Of a stretch of 64,000 bases of DNA, positions 1 through 11,967 are shown one piece after another; the stretch's first letter is position 1, and each line of letters opens with the position of its first letter. The translations under genes were made by a program, and so were the position numbers. The notes beneath the pieces were generated by a model. That model was not told the DNA's origin. It saw only the letters and a list, made by a program, of their open reading frames with translations, and did no database searches. This stretch comes from Gnetum montanum (Eukaryota; Streptophyta; Gnetopsida; Gnetales; Gnetaceae): positions 505,976 through 569,975 of the forward strand of contig MNCI01004881.1 of NCBI GenBank assembly GCA_015680685.1, read 5' to 3'.

Positions 1-218
1 GTAGGCATTCACTTTATCGCTAATACTACAAAAATAAATGGTAAGAGTTTCACTAAGACTAGAATGAAAAGTTGTTAATTGTGCATCCAAGTGTTGATAT
101 TTATAGTGATGCACTGCTCTTGAGACATTGCATCAGCGATGACGTAACATGGGCTATGACATCGTTGATATGATATCGTAGTTACGATATCACATCACTT
201 CAAAAATTGACTTTATTA
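1..218 (-). repeat. 3' LTR of element F (partial, U3 part only)
   Basis: On the minus strand a degenerate polypurine tract (AATCACAGAGG) is followed by TATAATAAAG, where intact relatives have TATGATGA; the LTR therefore starts at 218 and leaves the window at 1. The U3 has several GATATC-type words at 120-200 and a TATA box (TATAAATA on the minus strand, 98-105). No R or U5 end is visible. Confidence 0.65.
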
Positions 219-412
219 TACCTCTGTGATTGACTAGAAACTTGTCCTCAAGTTAGAAAAAAATGAGGATAGAGTCCCTTACAAAATTGGAAGGTGGACT
301 TGACTTGACTAACTATTTACAGGACTCTTGAATGTCACAGGTATGTTTACAAAATGACATAGTAACATGACAAAAGAAAACAAAATAAAAAATTAAAGTA
401 GCTTGATGTAGT

Positions 413-1215
413 TCATGTTCCAAGTAGTGGAGGCTCTTCCATCGGCTTCTTTCCTTTATCATTAGGCCTTTGGAATTGATATTTGTTAAGTAGTGCTTGA
501 AGTTTTTCCTCTTCTATCCTTGGATTATGTACCATCCATGCTTGTTGAGCAATGTTGGATGGAGTGGGTACATCACACGGGCATGGAAGCTATAGAAACA
601 TTTTGTTGGCTTTCACGTACCAAGCCACAAACATCCTTCTTTTCATTTCAAAAGCCCTTGCCATCTTTTTTAGTTTTTGATAATCTATCATTTGATGTGC
701 TATGTTTACTACTACATTTTTTTGTCCTTGGTAGCTAGCCTTGACAATTTTGAGCTTAGAGTTTGCCACATGTAATTTCTATAATGCATCCTTTTTGCCA
801 GCAAACTTCTTCTTGTACATGGCATACATAGCTGTTACCTAATATTTGAGTTCATTTTGAGGTTGTCTTACTATTAACATGGCCAAGTTAGCATATCAAA
901 GATTTGCTAAGTCCTTTTATTCTGTTAGGTCCTCTATCTACTGGTCTTTATTTTTTACTTGGACCTGGTAAACATGGGCAAGAATATCTAAGATGGGTTT
1001 CTTATCTAGATTTTGGGTAGAGATAGAATTGATTTTGGCCTTTTTCATTTGGATTTCTTTTTCATTTATTTTCTTATACATGTCCACTTGATCTCTAAAA
1101 TGCTCCTTAAGTCATTCATGTCTCTTGGCCTCATTTTTCCATGTGCTTATTTCGATTCTAGACTTTTGATGGATGGCATGAACTTCTTTCGTAGATAGTT
1201 TCTTCTTTTCCCTGG
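413..1215 (-). pseudogene. ORF X of element F, C-terminal part
   Basis: This is the 3' third of the element-encoded ORF X, continued from 11968. The minus-strand translation has a coiled-coil-like, K/E/Q-rich stretch and then the conserved C-terminal motif: a WYVKANKMF block followed by LPCPCDVPTP, a tryptophan-containing block and EEEKLQALL. The frame ends with TGA at 413-415. The same motif order ends ORF X in C (20124), D (50934) and E (41881). At least one in-frame stop (after KMFL) breaks it. The interruption at 1215 is the insertion site of solo LTR G. Function is unknown; the conservation across four elements says it was once a real protein. Confidence 0.7.
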
Positions 1216-1825
1216 TGATAAGATGAATTTTTTAGCTAAGATATCAGGTATATGATATTAGAGCACGAGTTATGACATCAGATATTTGATATCATGAGAT
1301 GCATGCCTTTATATAAATACAACACTTGGGTGCATGGATTAGAAGAAGTTTCATTCAACCTTAGGTAGACTCTTGTAGTTTGTTTTCATAATTTTAGTGA
1401 TAGAGGGAATGCTTGTAGTATGGTGTTGAGTAGTTGTATGAAATCTTTATTCGAGTGAAGTGTACTTGGACATAATTATTGTTTAGAAATAAAAATCAAG
1501 ATTGCTTTTTCATGATTGCAACATTCACTTTGTTTTATTGTTTTACTTAACATAATTTTTTGCTATCTTTTAAGTTTAATCATTTACATTTCCAAGTATT
1601 TTACTCTACCTATTCATTAGTAAAGAAAAATGAGTATGATTGGTTTTGAACATTTAAGTGTAGTTTGGTAATCCTAGTAGTGTTATTGCTTGGTTCACCC
1701 AATAGCATAATGCTTGGTAGCCTAGTAACGGTTACATGAGCCTAAGACGTGTATGGTAAGCTAGGACTAGATGCTCATTGCTCTAGGCTAGAGTAGATTT
1801 ACCTTACTATCATTACTTAGACTTA
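1216..1825 (+). repeat. Solo LTR G, left part (split by element A)
   Basis: This LTR begins TGATAAGATG, has U3 words of the GATATC type, a TATA box (TATAAATA, 1312-1319) and a poly(A)-type AATAAA at 1488-1493, and carries the conserved U5 text about a value near TTTGGTAATCC. It continues at 11703 after element A. No primer binding site or internal region follows its end at 11962, so it is a solo LTR of about 870 bp. The bases at its two outer ends, CCTGG (1211-1215) and CCTCA (11963-11967), are a plausible but decayed 5-bp target duplication; the ORF X of D reads CCAGG in the matching place. Confidence 0.75.
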
Positions 1826-2646
1826 TGATGAACCGTGATATCACAGATGCAATATCGCGTTTGTGATATAGGATCAGCCATGTGATGTTGGATACCTGAT
1901 ATCGCGGCCCGTCTCCTTGCCTATAAATAAGAGGCAACACCATTGGTTTCCAATAATTAGACGTTAGTCCCTTAGCCAAACTCTTGTCATTTTTTTCCTC
2001 TAGAGTTAGAATTATTTTTACATGCCCGTAGTAGGAGTCTTAGAGTGAACAGATCTTTATTTGAGCATTGTGTACCTGGGCACACTTTGCGTATGGCAAT
2101 AAAGACGAACTTATGATAAACCTTGCAGCATACAGAATATATTAATTAGTGTTAATTATTATTTAATGATTTCCTAGTTAATTAATGATTTCTCTCACTT
2201 TACAACTCTCTTAGTTAAATACACTCAATACGACCGCTTCGAGCATGCATGTAATGCTTTGTAACACAGTAATGATTAGCGTTTGGTAATCCTAGCAGTG
2301 TTGCACTAGTTCAGGATGTCTACGGCTAGTGGGAATGGATATTGGTGTTAGGAGTAATTAGAAATTAGCTAATGAATAGTTAAATTAAATTAGTTACTTA
2401 GTTATCTCTCTCCACCTCCTTACTAGTGTAGGATATAAAACACATAAAAGCCATAAAAATCATATGCCTCAAGCTTACTTAACCATACAACCATGACATA
2501 CAAGTAAGTTTGGGAAGAAAATGATTAACCAACCTATTATCATTCCAAAAAGACGCATAGGCACTTAGTCCTTGGAATTTGACTAGATCGTGCATGAAAT
2601 GCTCATATTTGTATGGTTGAGCATAGGGGTACGTCGCTGCTCATTA
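1826..2646 (+). repeat. 5' LTR of element A
   Basis: It starts TGATGAACCG and ends CTCATTA, a decayed form of the CTCATCA that ends the sister LTRs. U3 has GATATC/AATATCGCG words, then a TATA box at 1922-1929, and an AATAAA at 2098-2103 after the conserved GAGCATTGTGTAC text. It is 821 bp; the 3' copy is 784 bp because it lacks part of the U3 words. Confidence 0.93.
1922..1929 (+). promoter_or_regulatory. TATA box of element A 5' LTR
   Basis: TATAAATA preceded by GCC, at the same relative place as in the LTRs of B, C, D and E, about 170 bp upstream of the AATAAA signal. It is the likely core promoter for the element transcript. Confidence 0.65.
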
Positions 2647-2647
2647 T

Positions 2648-2665
2648 TGGCACCGTTGTCGGGGA
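2648..2665 (+). other. Primer binding site of element A (tRNA-Asp type)
   Basis: TGGCACCGTTGTCGGGGA starts two bases after the LTR end. It matches the complement of the 3' end of plant tRNA-Asp with two changes. It would prime minus-strand DNA synthesis. Confidence 0.85.
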
Positions 2666-2778
2666 CTTAGTAGTTTGTGCACTAAGTAGAACTTAGGAAA
2701 TCATTTACATCATTGGAACAAACCCTTAGGATTGATTAAGAAAAAGATAATAGTACATTTCACATTGAACAAGACAAA

Positions 2779-5274
2779 ATATCTTCTTCTTCACACAAAA
2801 GCACTTCACCGCCTAGGACTAACATAAGAAGCCATTGGCGGCAAGATACACATGACGTTGATCTGCCAACTCTTCAATAGTTTCATGTGGTATATGTTCA
2901 TCCTGATGAATATGTACCTGACTTCACCTTTATTCTCCACTAAGATGAATAGCTGCGTTGGCGTGACTTGGAAGGTAACATAGTGTTACCTCCCGACCAT
3001 TCAGTCCCAAGTATGCTTCTTCGTGCTCTCACACGAATAGGCATGCAACACTTACATGTAGAGTACATTGCGCAGGACTATGATTCAAGAGACTACCATC
3101 CCACAGAAGCACAACATCAAAGGGATTTGCAATAGGAGAGACACCATAACTCCTTGAAGGGACAATGGTCTAAGGATGTCCCCCATGTTTTAAGTGAAAT
3201 TGAGGGTGATGAACCTACCTAAGGTAGTCATCCACATAACTATGTTCCTCCCCTTGACTTTGGCTAAGCGGTTGTGTATCAGAACCTCCATTCTACTATT
3301 TGCAACCCAGGTTATGATACCAATGGACACAAAGTATTCAAAAAAGGAACAAAGACACATGACAAAGCTGGGCATTTTGATTGTAATCGCGATCGAGGTA
3401 GAGACCACTGAAGAGAAGGTAGTAGACACCATCATGGTGGCAGTTCCCCTTCTTCTTCACCTTCATCGTCTCCTTCACCCTCTCCTTCTATGTCCAGATG
3501 TAGCCATAGAGATATAGATTATGAGGATAAGGGCAAACAAAGTTGAAGTCATATACGAGACAACCAAGACGAAGGATGAGGGCACTCTAGGGAATCATGC
3601 CATAGAAGAAGGAAGAGTAGGGAACCACGTAGGCACCATAGATGCTACGAACGAGATGATCATGATGAACCCCTACTCGCCACGCAAAGCATGTTAGATA
3701 TGACTAAGGCTGTGAGAGTTCAAACAAGGCACCAAAAAGATAGTATGATCAAGAAGTTAGACATGAATAACATCCCAAAATTTGAAGGGGGATATAACGA
3801 TGATTCTCAAAATCACTTACAAGCATTTCACGATGTGTGTGGCTTGCAAAACATAGAAAACGAGTGGCAAAAAGTCAAGTTGTTCCCAAGGACACTAATA
3901 AAAGAAGCTGAAAGCTGGTACCAGTCCTTAGAACCAGAATCCATTCATAGGTGGAGTACTATGTTAGAATTGTTCAATAATAAGTACCAAACATACTCCT
4001 GCCTGTCTAACCTGCAAAAGCAAATCCAAGGATGGAAACAAGGAAGTCATGAACCCTTGGATGCTGCCATGGGCCACTATTATGCACTATTACATTGTTG
4101 CACTATGCCATCTCGTAGATGGGCTTAGGCATGAAATGAGAAGAAACCTTGGGACTTATGCCCAAGGAAGGTTATATGAGCTTAGGTCCCATCAAATTCA
4201 TAGGCAACTAGAGCAAGTTGCTAAGGAAGAAGGTGAGCTACAAAAAAGAGAGAGTGCCAAAGAATATAACTGAGATCCTTCGCTTTGAAGGAAGGGAGTG
4301 AGATTTTGTGAGGATGAGGAAGAGTCACCACTCGAAGAGATGGTGAATAGTAAAACCTTGTCTATCCAAAAGTTAGCATCAGAAGTGTTAGCAAAGATAG
4401 ACCAAATGTGGGACTCCCTGGATAGTAGGTTTCAAACTATTCTCAAAGTAGTAGAGAAGTCTAGGGAGTGAGGTAGTGATCATGGCAAAAGAAAAAAGAG
4501 AGAAGCAGAAAATGCATGTAATAAGGGTAAGGGTAAAGTTGCTATTATTGAAGAGGTTGTGGACTCAGATATAGATAATGATAGTGGATGTGAGATATGT
4601 CAATATGACCATCCTAAGGGATGTTACCCTATGATCTCACATCTGTAGGAGTCTGGGGTGTATGCACTTATTCCACGTTTAAACAAACGGAAAACATCTC
4701 GACGGTTACCTCATCCCCAAGGTAACCCAAGGTAGTTCCACCAACCTCTAACGTATTATCCAAGTGAAACTCCACCACAACCAATTGAGCAACATCAACA
4801 GTGGAAAAACCCACAATCATGGGGAATGCCACCACCAAGGCAATAATATCCTTACCGGCAACTTGACCCATATGGATATTACGTGCAACATCCAATCTCT
4901 CCACGTGACTCTGTTGGTCACGTTACCCCCCAACATCACTACCAAGCCTGTGAGTACTATAGGACTCCCTCTCCTAGGGGTGATATTCCACAAGTGTACC
5001 ATCCTTCCAATCCGACCGCATCTCTCCCACCAATAGCTCCATTACCACCTGCTCTAGTAATGCAAGGTGAACTCCCTGCTCAGCCACAACAATGCAATGC
5101 CACAAGGGTTGTTAATCCTCAACCTACTATTGGTTCTGGTAACCATATGGAAAAAAGATCTTTCTTAAGAACCAACAGTCCAACCAAGCCTTTGCAAGCC
5201 CAAGCAGCTGAGTCTTTGGATGCCTCGATATCAATAAAGCTTCAGAACCCTCTTCAAACTTAACACCACATTCA
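2779..5274 (+). pseudogene. gag: gag of element A
   Basis: Gag is the capsid and nucleocapsid protein of the element. The start codon at 2779 is ATA where B has ATG (25241). The N-terminal 300 or so codons are Ser/His/Arg-rich with a long SPSSSPSSSP run near 3450. The capsid core at 3691-4270 matches the plant Retrotrans_gag family: an FEGGYNDD start, WQKVKLFPRTL, an AESWYQSLEPESI helix, LFNNKYQTY and the GWKQGSHEPLDAAMGHYYALLH block. A zinc-knuckle-like CEICQYDHPKGC lies near 4590. The C-terminal part (4883-5263) is Pro/Gln-rich. A frameshift near 4100 and stops elsewhere break it. It would be translated as one polyprotein with pol. Confidence 0.9.
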
Positions 5275-5880
5275 ATGCATATGATCATGTTAGCACATGC
5301 TGTTATTGATTGGATCAAAGTTGGCCACCTTTCCAAGAAATTCTTTCATCCTAGGAGTCCCCTAATATATTTTCAAATCATTGGGAATGAGCCATGCAAA
5401 GCTCTTTTGGATTCTAGTTTCGGTGTCAACCTAATATCCCAAGAAATATATAAGGGCTAGAACCTACCTCCATTAAAAAAGAGCAACATCTATTTAGAGT
5501 TGGTTGACCAGTCCATCACTATTCCATTGATATTAGTGGAGGACATTGTTACCACTATTTGTGGATGGTCATATCTAGCTGACTTCCTAGTGATTCAAGT
5601 GAACAACAGTAAGGGGGACTTTCTAATCATAATGGGAAGGGTATGGCTAAGCACTATTGATGTATGCCTAGGTATCTACAATTTTTCCCTAGAAATATCT
5701 AAGGAAAATACTTTCAGAAAGATTGAGAAGAAGAAGGTTCCATGCATCGCATATAACGACACAGGGTGCAATTGCGTGCAAAGATCATGGGTAGTGCAAA
5801 GTTTAACATTGCCTGCATGCAATCAGTGTGCACAAACAATCAATATACAAAGGTGCCTGTATACAACAACCATACAATAA
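5275..5880 (+). pseudogene. Protease domain of element A pol
   Basis: This is a retropepsin-like aspartic protease that would cut the Gag-Pol polyprotein. It shows the IGNEPCKALLDSSFGVNLIS block, in which the active site DSG is DSS; element B keeps DSG at the same place. The later IIMGRVWLSTI block is the family's GR-x-(F/W)-L strand. A TAG at 5458-5460 breaks the frame between the two motifs. The segment after 5760 links it to RT. Confidence 0.85.
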
Positions 5881-6299
5881 GAAGACACCTAGTGGTTGAT
5901 AGTTGATCAAGAAAGCAACTCACTTATATGCATGGAACTAATTGAGGGTTTGACTTGTGCTTACATAGATAACATAGATGCATTAGAGCAAGTCCATTGA
6001 CAACTTCCTAGTCCTAAGTTAGAAAACATCAATTGGGGGAAGTTGGAAATTTCTAAGAAATTTAAACAAGAGCCCCTAGAGCTAAAACCATTGCCCATTA
6101 GTATGGAATACACATTCCTTAAGAATGGAAAACCAGTAATTATCAATGCAAGACTTGCTCCACAATAAAAAAAGAGTCTGCTAAAGGTAATAAACAAATG
6201 GTTAAAAGCCTTCACCTAGTCATATTCGAAATTAATTGGAATAGATCCTAGGATATACTAGCATAGGATTTACACTAACTCCTCCATGAAGCTTTGAAA

Positions 6300-7135
6300 A
6301 CAGCCACAAAGGCGATTGAACAAAAAGTTGAAGCAAGTAGTAAAAGAAGAAATCAAATAGCTTCTAAAGGCTGGGTTCATATACCCCATTGCTGATAGTG
6401 AATGGGTTAGCCCCTTAGTAATTGTGCCTAAAAAGGGAGGAAAATGGAGAATGTGTATAGATTTTAGGCTACTAAACATGGCAATATTTAAGGATCACTT
6501 TTTGTTGTCATTTGTTGACCAAGTATTAGACACAATCGCAGGGCATCGCTATTATAGTTTTTTGGATGGATATAGTGGATACAACCAAATACAAATAGCC
6601 CCAAAAGACTAAGCCAAAACTACGTTCACTAGTCCTTGGGGAACGTTTGCATACAAACAAATGCCTTTTGGCTTGTGCAATGCCCCTGACATGTTTCAAT
6701 GCTTAGTTCTAAACACATTCTAGCAGTAGATAGGAAATGGTGTGGAAGTCTTTATGGATGACTTCTCCACCTACGGAGCAAGTTTTGATCAAGCCTTGGA
6801 CTGATTGGAGCAAGTGCTAAAAAGATGTGTAGAAACTAATCTAAGGCTCAACTAGCAAAAAAGACATTTGATGGTCCAAGAAGGCATAGTACTTGGGCAT
6901 AAAATTTCACATGCAGGGATAGAGGTAGATTTTGAGAAAATCAAAGTCATCCAAGGAATCACCCATCAATCGGAAACTGTTAAAGACATTTGGTCATTCC
7001 TTGGACACACTGGCTACTATAGGAGATTCATAGAGAACTTTTCAAAGATTGCCAAACCATTGGTAGAGCTAATGAAAAAGGACATACCTTTCGAGTGGAC
7101 TAGGGAATGTAAACTAGCTTTCCAAACTCGAAAAT
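6300..7135 (+). pseudogene. Reverse transcriptase domain of element A pol
   Basis: RT copies the element RNA to DNA. In order are SEWVSPLVIVPKKGGKWRMC, IDFRLLNMAIFKDHF, FLDGYSGYNQIQIAP, TSPWGTFAYKQMPFGLCNAP and the catalytic VFMDDFSTYG near 6750, then the thumb and connection with IQGITHQ and LGHTGYYRRFIENFSK. The FMDDF form and the PKKGGKWRMC wording are typical of the Athila branch. Stops at about 6610, 6721, 6802 and 6853 kill the frame. The catalytic aspartates themselves are intact. Confidence 0.92.
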
Positions 7136-7640
7136 AGAAGTTGGTAGAAACACCCATTCTACAAGCTCCTGACTAGTCCAAACCATTCCATGTCATGACT
7201 GATGCATCCAACTATGCCTTAGGAGCCGTACTTACATATTTAGATGACTAGAAATGTGCCTATTACATCCACTATGGAAGTAAAAGTATAGCTGGTGCAC
7301 AACTTAAGTACACTACTACAGAAAAAGAATTAATGGCCGTAGTATTTGCATTAGAAAAATTTAGACACTATGTATTAGGGTACAAAGTATTCATACACAT
7401 AGATCATACTGCCATCTGGTTCCTCATGAATAAGCCAATGGTAAGCCCCCGTATTATATGATGGTTGGTAACCTTACAAGATTTTGATTTAACAATGATT
7501 GATCGTAAAGGCACTGAGAACGTAGTTGCTGATCATTTATCTCAGTTGCACTAGGACAACAAAGAGGATGAGTATCCAATTTCAGATCATTTCCCTGATG
7601 AGTTCCTCTTTGCTAGTGTAGTGAATAACCAATCACCCAT
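7136..7640 (+). pseudogene. RNase H domain of element A pol
   Basis: RNase H removes the RNA strand during reverse transcription. The four expected acidic positions can be seen: TDASNYALGAVL (first D), EKELMAVVFALEKF (E), the HIDHTAIWFL block (D) and VADHLSQL (last D). Stop codons interrupt it at about 7138, 7249 and 7459. It is followed by the linker FPDEFLFA that leads to integrase. Confidence 0.88.
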
Positions 7641-7739
7641 GGAGACAAACTGGTATAGTAGAATTCTTACCTATCTTCTTACCCAAAAAACACCACAAGA
7701 GCAAGACCTTAAGAAGAAACAATAGTTTCTTCATAGAGC

Positions 7740-9000
7740 CAAGTACTTTATGGAGATCAATGGACAACTTTACAAAGTATGTCCTGATGGCTTGGTTTGA
7801 TGGTGTGTTCCCAATAGAGATCAATTAAGAGTTCTCCAAGATGCTCATGAGGGCCCTTGTAGGGGTCATTATGCAGGGAGATGAACAACTATCAAGATCT
7901 TGCTTGTAGGATATTATTGGCCTACCTTGTTCCAAGACACCCATCAATTTGTCCAATCTTGTGAGTGTTGCCAATGTGATGGGGGAATGACTACTAGAAT
8001 GGAGGGTCCACAACAATGGATTCAACCATTAGAACCATTTGACATTTGGAGAATTGATTTCATGGGGCCCATTACACCAATGTCCAATGGAAAAGCTTAC
8101 ATCATAGTTGTCGTAGACTACTTAATGAAATGGGCTGAAGTAGTTGCTGTTAAAGATTGCACATCATCTATAGCTGCACGATTTGTTCAACAATAAGTCA
8201 TCAATAGGTTTGGTGTGCTGTGTGCACTTATCTCAGATAATGGTACACACTTTATAGGTGTAACTTTTTAGAAATTAATGCAATGCTTAGGGGTTGAGCA
8301 CAAATTGACTACACCATACCATCCCTAAGTAAACGGTCAAGCTAAGGTCACCAATAGGGAGATTACTAAGATACTAACAAGAACGATTAGCAAGTATAGG
8401 TGAGACTGGAGCACTAAACTAAATGATGCTCTTTGGGCATACTGCCCCACATGGAAACTCCCTATAGGCTACACTCCCTATGAGTTAGTGTATGGAAAAC
8501 TTCTAATGCTCCCTATCCAAACTGAGATCCGTATACTAGCCACGACATGTGACCCCAACCTTGACCTTGATCTAGCACAAAGACAAAGGTTGATGACTCT
8601 TAACGGGCTAGATGAAAATTGACTAGCTGCCCTATCATCTAATGAGTTGCATAAGGCATTCAATAAACAGCATCATGACCTAAAAATTAGGAAAGTTAAG
8701 TATCAACTAGGAGATAAGGTTCTCTACTGGAACCCCACACATGTGTCACAACATACCAAATTTCAAACATTGTGGGAAGGACCTTACATTATCTATGCAA
8801 CTTTTCCTTTAGGGGCCATGACTATATATAAACCTAAGAGCCTATATAAGAGATTGTTATTCAATGTGCAATAAAAAAAATTGTTCCATGAGTTTAGGAC
8901 AACCAGAACATATGCTACCTCTATAGGTGGGCAACCTTGCTCATTATTTCAGATCTCCTCCTTTCAACTCAGTCATGGGGGAGATGGCCACATTTGCTAA
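7740..9000 (+). pseudogene. Integrase domain and pol C-terminus of element A
   Basis: Integrase joins the cDNA ends to the host genome. A zinc-binding HHCC is visible as HEGPCRGHY followed by CECCQ. The catalytic triad is partly lost: RIDFMG and SDNGTHF keep their Asp, but the Glu is Lys (GQAKVTNRE; I has GQAEVTNRE). The GPY-like C-terminal module reads LWEGPYIIYATFPLGAM. After it the frame runs, with a TAA near 8873, through a short tail to FQLSHGGDGHIC and TAA at 8998-9000. The same SHGG tail ends pol in I and gag in D. Several other stops (e.g. about 8194, 8269) make it a pseudogene. Confidence 0.9.
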
Positions 9001-10918
9001 TCATTGAAGGCCCTTAGTTCTTTCTATGTTTTTTTTACACATTTTTTTTACATATTTTTGTTTTACACATTTTTGTTTTGCACATTTCTTTAATTTTTCT
9101 TCTTTGTATTTTACACCATCATTCATATTTTTACCATTTCTTTGTGTGATTACTTTATTTTGTTCATCACCCAATAAGTGTTCATGATGGTGGCATGAAT
9201 AATATCATATTGATTGCTAATGTTTGGATTTTACCTTTGAAGTATGATGATTGATATTAAGGTATGGTTCTTTTGATTAAATAGGCAATGAGCCCACGTT
9301 GTTCATACATCCATGAAATCCTATGGTCTCCCTTGGCTTGGAATTGTACAGTCCTTTTCTCTAATAAAATTATTAACGAATTAGTGGCTAGGTATTCTCA
9401 AACTAAGGAAGGACTCAAGGAATGAAAAGGGTGTGACTTCAAAGGGATTTGATGCATTTGTGTTGGCTATTCTCTTGAGTTCTTGGATGCTTTTTCCTTG
9501 AGTTTTTTTGCCATTATGACCATTCATCAAATCATCGGAAGCTAAGTACATAAAAATAAGTCTTTGCATGGTGTGGTTCTTATGTGAAAAAAAAAAAAAA
9601 CAAAATAGTGAGAATTCAAAGCACACCCCTTATACACAATAATGAACTTGGGTTACAAGCATTGGTTATAGAACTAGAAAGACATGTTACACATGCCTGA
9701 AGGTTCCCTCTAACTAAGGCTCTTTCTCACTTCCTGGCTCTCCATCTCGCTCTCCACGGAATGGTGGTGACTTTTTGTAGAGGCATTCTTGTTGCTTCAA
9801 GAGGATGGGTTAGTCAAATGTGTTGATGCGAGGTCACTAAATGTGGTTTATTGAGCTTGGATTTGGAATAAGTTCTACTTAGTCACATTAACCATAAAAC
9901 ACATAAGGGACTTTACACAACCTTGTTCTTGGATCTCCATTCCACTCCATTCTCTCCTCTTCACCTTTTTTTTCCATTTTTCACCTCATTACCGATTTTA
10001 TCATTGGTCCATATCTTGGTTGATGCATCATTTTTCCTTGGTAATTTCTTGTAGGTAAGTTTTTACCTCTTACTTCCAAATGACATTCCTAGAGCCTATG
10101 GACTCTTCAATTTGTAGGTCTGTCAGGGCATCAAAGGCATGAGCTTGCTTTGGGGAGGACCCATTGGCATTCCTTTTTGGTGCACTTGTTAACTTCTTTC
10201 CCTTAAACATTTCCTGCAATCAACAATTTTTTGTTTCATCCCCATCCATGACATCCATTTTATTGGCATTATCGTTGTTACTTTTTCTCCATCTTTCTTA
10301 TTCCCTATCTTTTTCCATCCTATCACTACTGGAGGTTTGCTCTTAGTCATGGGAGCCCTGGCACAATTTTCTCAATTTTTCCTAACCCTTACACCTTAGG
10401 TAAATAAAACTTCAGAATCAGTATCTACCATAACCACAACTCAGCCAATGCACTTTACATTGAGGCAAGGTATCAACTGCATTGTGATTTATCTACCCTC
10501 GCTCATTTGTGACTATGTTGTATGTGCAGATGGTGATCATACAACAATGGATTGGACTTGGAGGAAACACTCAGGATGGACTAGAACTGGAACATTTACA
10601 AAAGGAGCAAGATTGGTGGCATGGCTATGGATAAACAACAAAAAGTGCAATCTTGGCATTGGCAACAACATGTCTTATTCTTTTCTCTCTCTCCTTGTCT
10701 TCTAGCTGCTAAATAAGGCTAGATGTGATTATGTACAGTGTTCACTTTTGTGGTCATGAACACTAATGTTGTCATGTATTGTATTGTTGATCTGTTCACC
10801 GGGCATGTTGAGTTTATCACCCCATTCCATAGTCAATGGTCATTCAGTCAATAATTCCATACCTTCCCAATATTTTGTAAGGAACTTGAGGATGAATTTT
10901 TATTTAGTCATGGGGGTA
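9001..10918 (+). other. 3' spacer of element A (noncoding)
   Basis: About 1.9 kb with no convincing gene. Right after the pol stop is a T-rich tract with repeated TTTTACACATTTTTGT words (9020-9110). Then come blocks shared with the other elements: GTGTGACTTCAAAGGGATTT (near 9431), CATGGTGTGGTTCTTATG (near 9567), the TTTGGGGAGGACC block at 10118-10170 and a second polypurine-like TAGTCATGGGAGC (10344-10356). A GTGCAG|ATGG junction at about 10530 resembles the acceptor found before ORF X in D and F, but no ORF X follows. In A the pairing arms around TTTGGGGAGGACC are not complementary. Confidence 0.75.
10905..10918 (+). promoter_or_regulatory. Polypurine tract of element A
   Basis: AGTCATGGGGGTA lies directly against the TGATGA of the 3' LTR and is the expected primer for plus-strand DNA synthesis. 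Confidence 0.85.
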
Positions 10919-11702
10919 TGATGAATCGTGATATTAGATCAGCCATGCAATGTTGGATACCCGATATCACGAGCCGTCTCCTTGCCTATAAATAAGAGGT
11001 GGCACCCTTGGTTTCCAACAATTAGAAGTTAGTCCCTTAGCCAAAATCTTGCCATTTTTTCCCTTGAGAGTTAGAATTATTTCTACGTGCCCACAGTAGG
11101 AGTCATAGAGTGAACGGATCTTTATTTGAGCATTGTGTACCTGAGCACACTTTGTGTATGACAATAAAGGAGAACTTTATGATAAACCTTGCAGCATACA
11201 AAATAGATTAATTAGTATTTAATGATTTCCTAGTTAATTAATGATTTCTCTCACTTTATAAATCTCTTAGTTAACTACACTCAGTACAACTGCTTCAAGC
11301 ATGCGTGTAATGCTTGGTAACCTAGTAATGATTAGTGTTTGGTAATCCTAGCAGCGTTGCACTAGTTCAGGATATGTACGGCATGTGGGAATGGATACTA
11401 GTGTAAGGAGTAATTAGAACTTAGCTAATAAATAGTTAAATTAGATTAGTTACTTAGTTATCTCTCTCCTCCTCCTTACTAGCGCAGGATATAAAACACA
11501 TAAAAACCATAAAAATCATATGCCTCAAGCTTACTTAACCATACAACCATGACATACAAGTACGTTTGGGAAGACATTAATTAACCAACCCGTTATTGTT
11601 CCACAAAGGCACATAGGCACTTAGTCCTTGGAATTTGACTGGATTGTGTGTGAAACACTCGTATTCGTATGGTTGAGCATAGGGGTACCTTGTCGCTCAT
11701 CA
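10919..11702 (+). repeat. 3' LTR of element A
   Basis: It starts TGATGAATCG and ends GTCGCTCATCA, followed by target duplication ACTTA. The TATA box is at 10987-10994. Compared with the 5' LTR it lacks a block of U3 words after GTGATAT and carries scattered substitutions. Confidence 0.93.
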
Positions 11703-11962
11703 ACTTAGGACTAAATTTCATTTCTAATTATTTTTATCGCTAGGAGTAATTAGGGCCCAACAACATCAATTATCATATTTCTCACTTTGGAATAAATTAT
11801 ATGTGACAAAGCTACCACTAGTCTAAATGGGAAGATAGAATTTTGCAATAACTACTCAACAATCTAGATGCCATAACTAGTCCCATTGATGGAATTCAAC
11901 TAGATCGTGTGTGAATGCTTATGATTCGTATGGTTGGACATAGGGGTACCTATTGCTCATCA
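11703..11962 (+). repeat. Solo LTR G, right part
   Basis: The U5 end of the LTR begun at 1216; it begins with the second copy of ACTTA. It holds the shared CTAGATGCCATAACTAGTCCC text and ends GGGGTACCTATTGCTCATCA. What follows is ORF X of element F on the opposite strand, not a primer binding site. Confidence 0.8.
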
Positions 11963-11967
11963 CCTCA

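Larger units (their letters stand above)
1826..11702 (+). mobile_element. Element A: Athila-like gag-pol LTR retrotransposon, complete but dead
   Basis: The element has LTRs at 1826-2646 and 10919-11702, a tRNA-Asp-type primer binding site, gag, protease, RT, RNase H and integrase in the usual Ty3/Gypsy order, a spacer of about 1.9 kb and a polypurine tract against the 3' LTR. A perfect 5-bp target duplication ACTTA flanks it (1821-1825 and 11703-11707). It sits inside solo LTR G. Every coding domain has stops or frameshifts, and the two LTRs differ by many substitutions and by a block near the start of U3 present only in the 5' copy, so the insertion is not recent. Confidence 0.95.
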
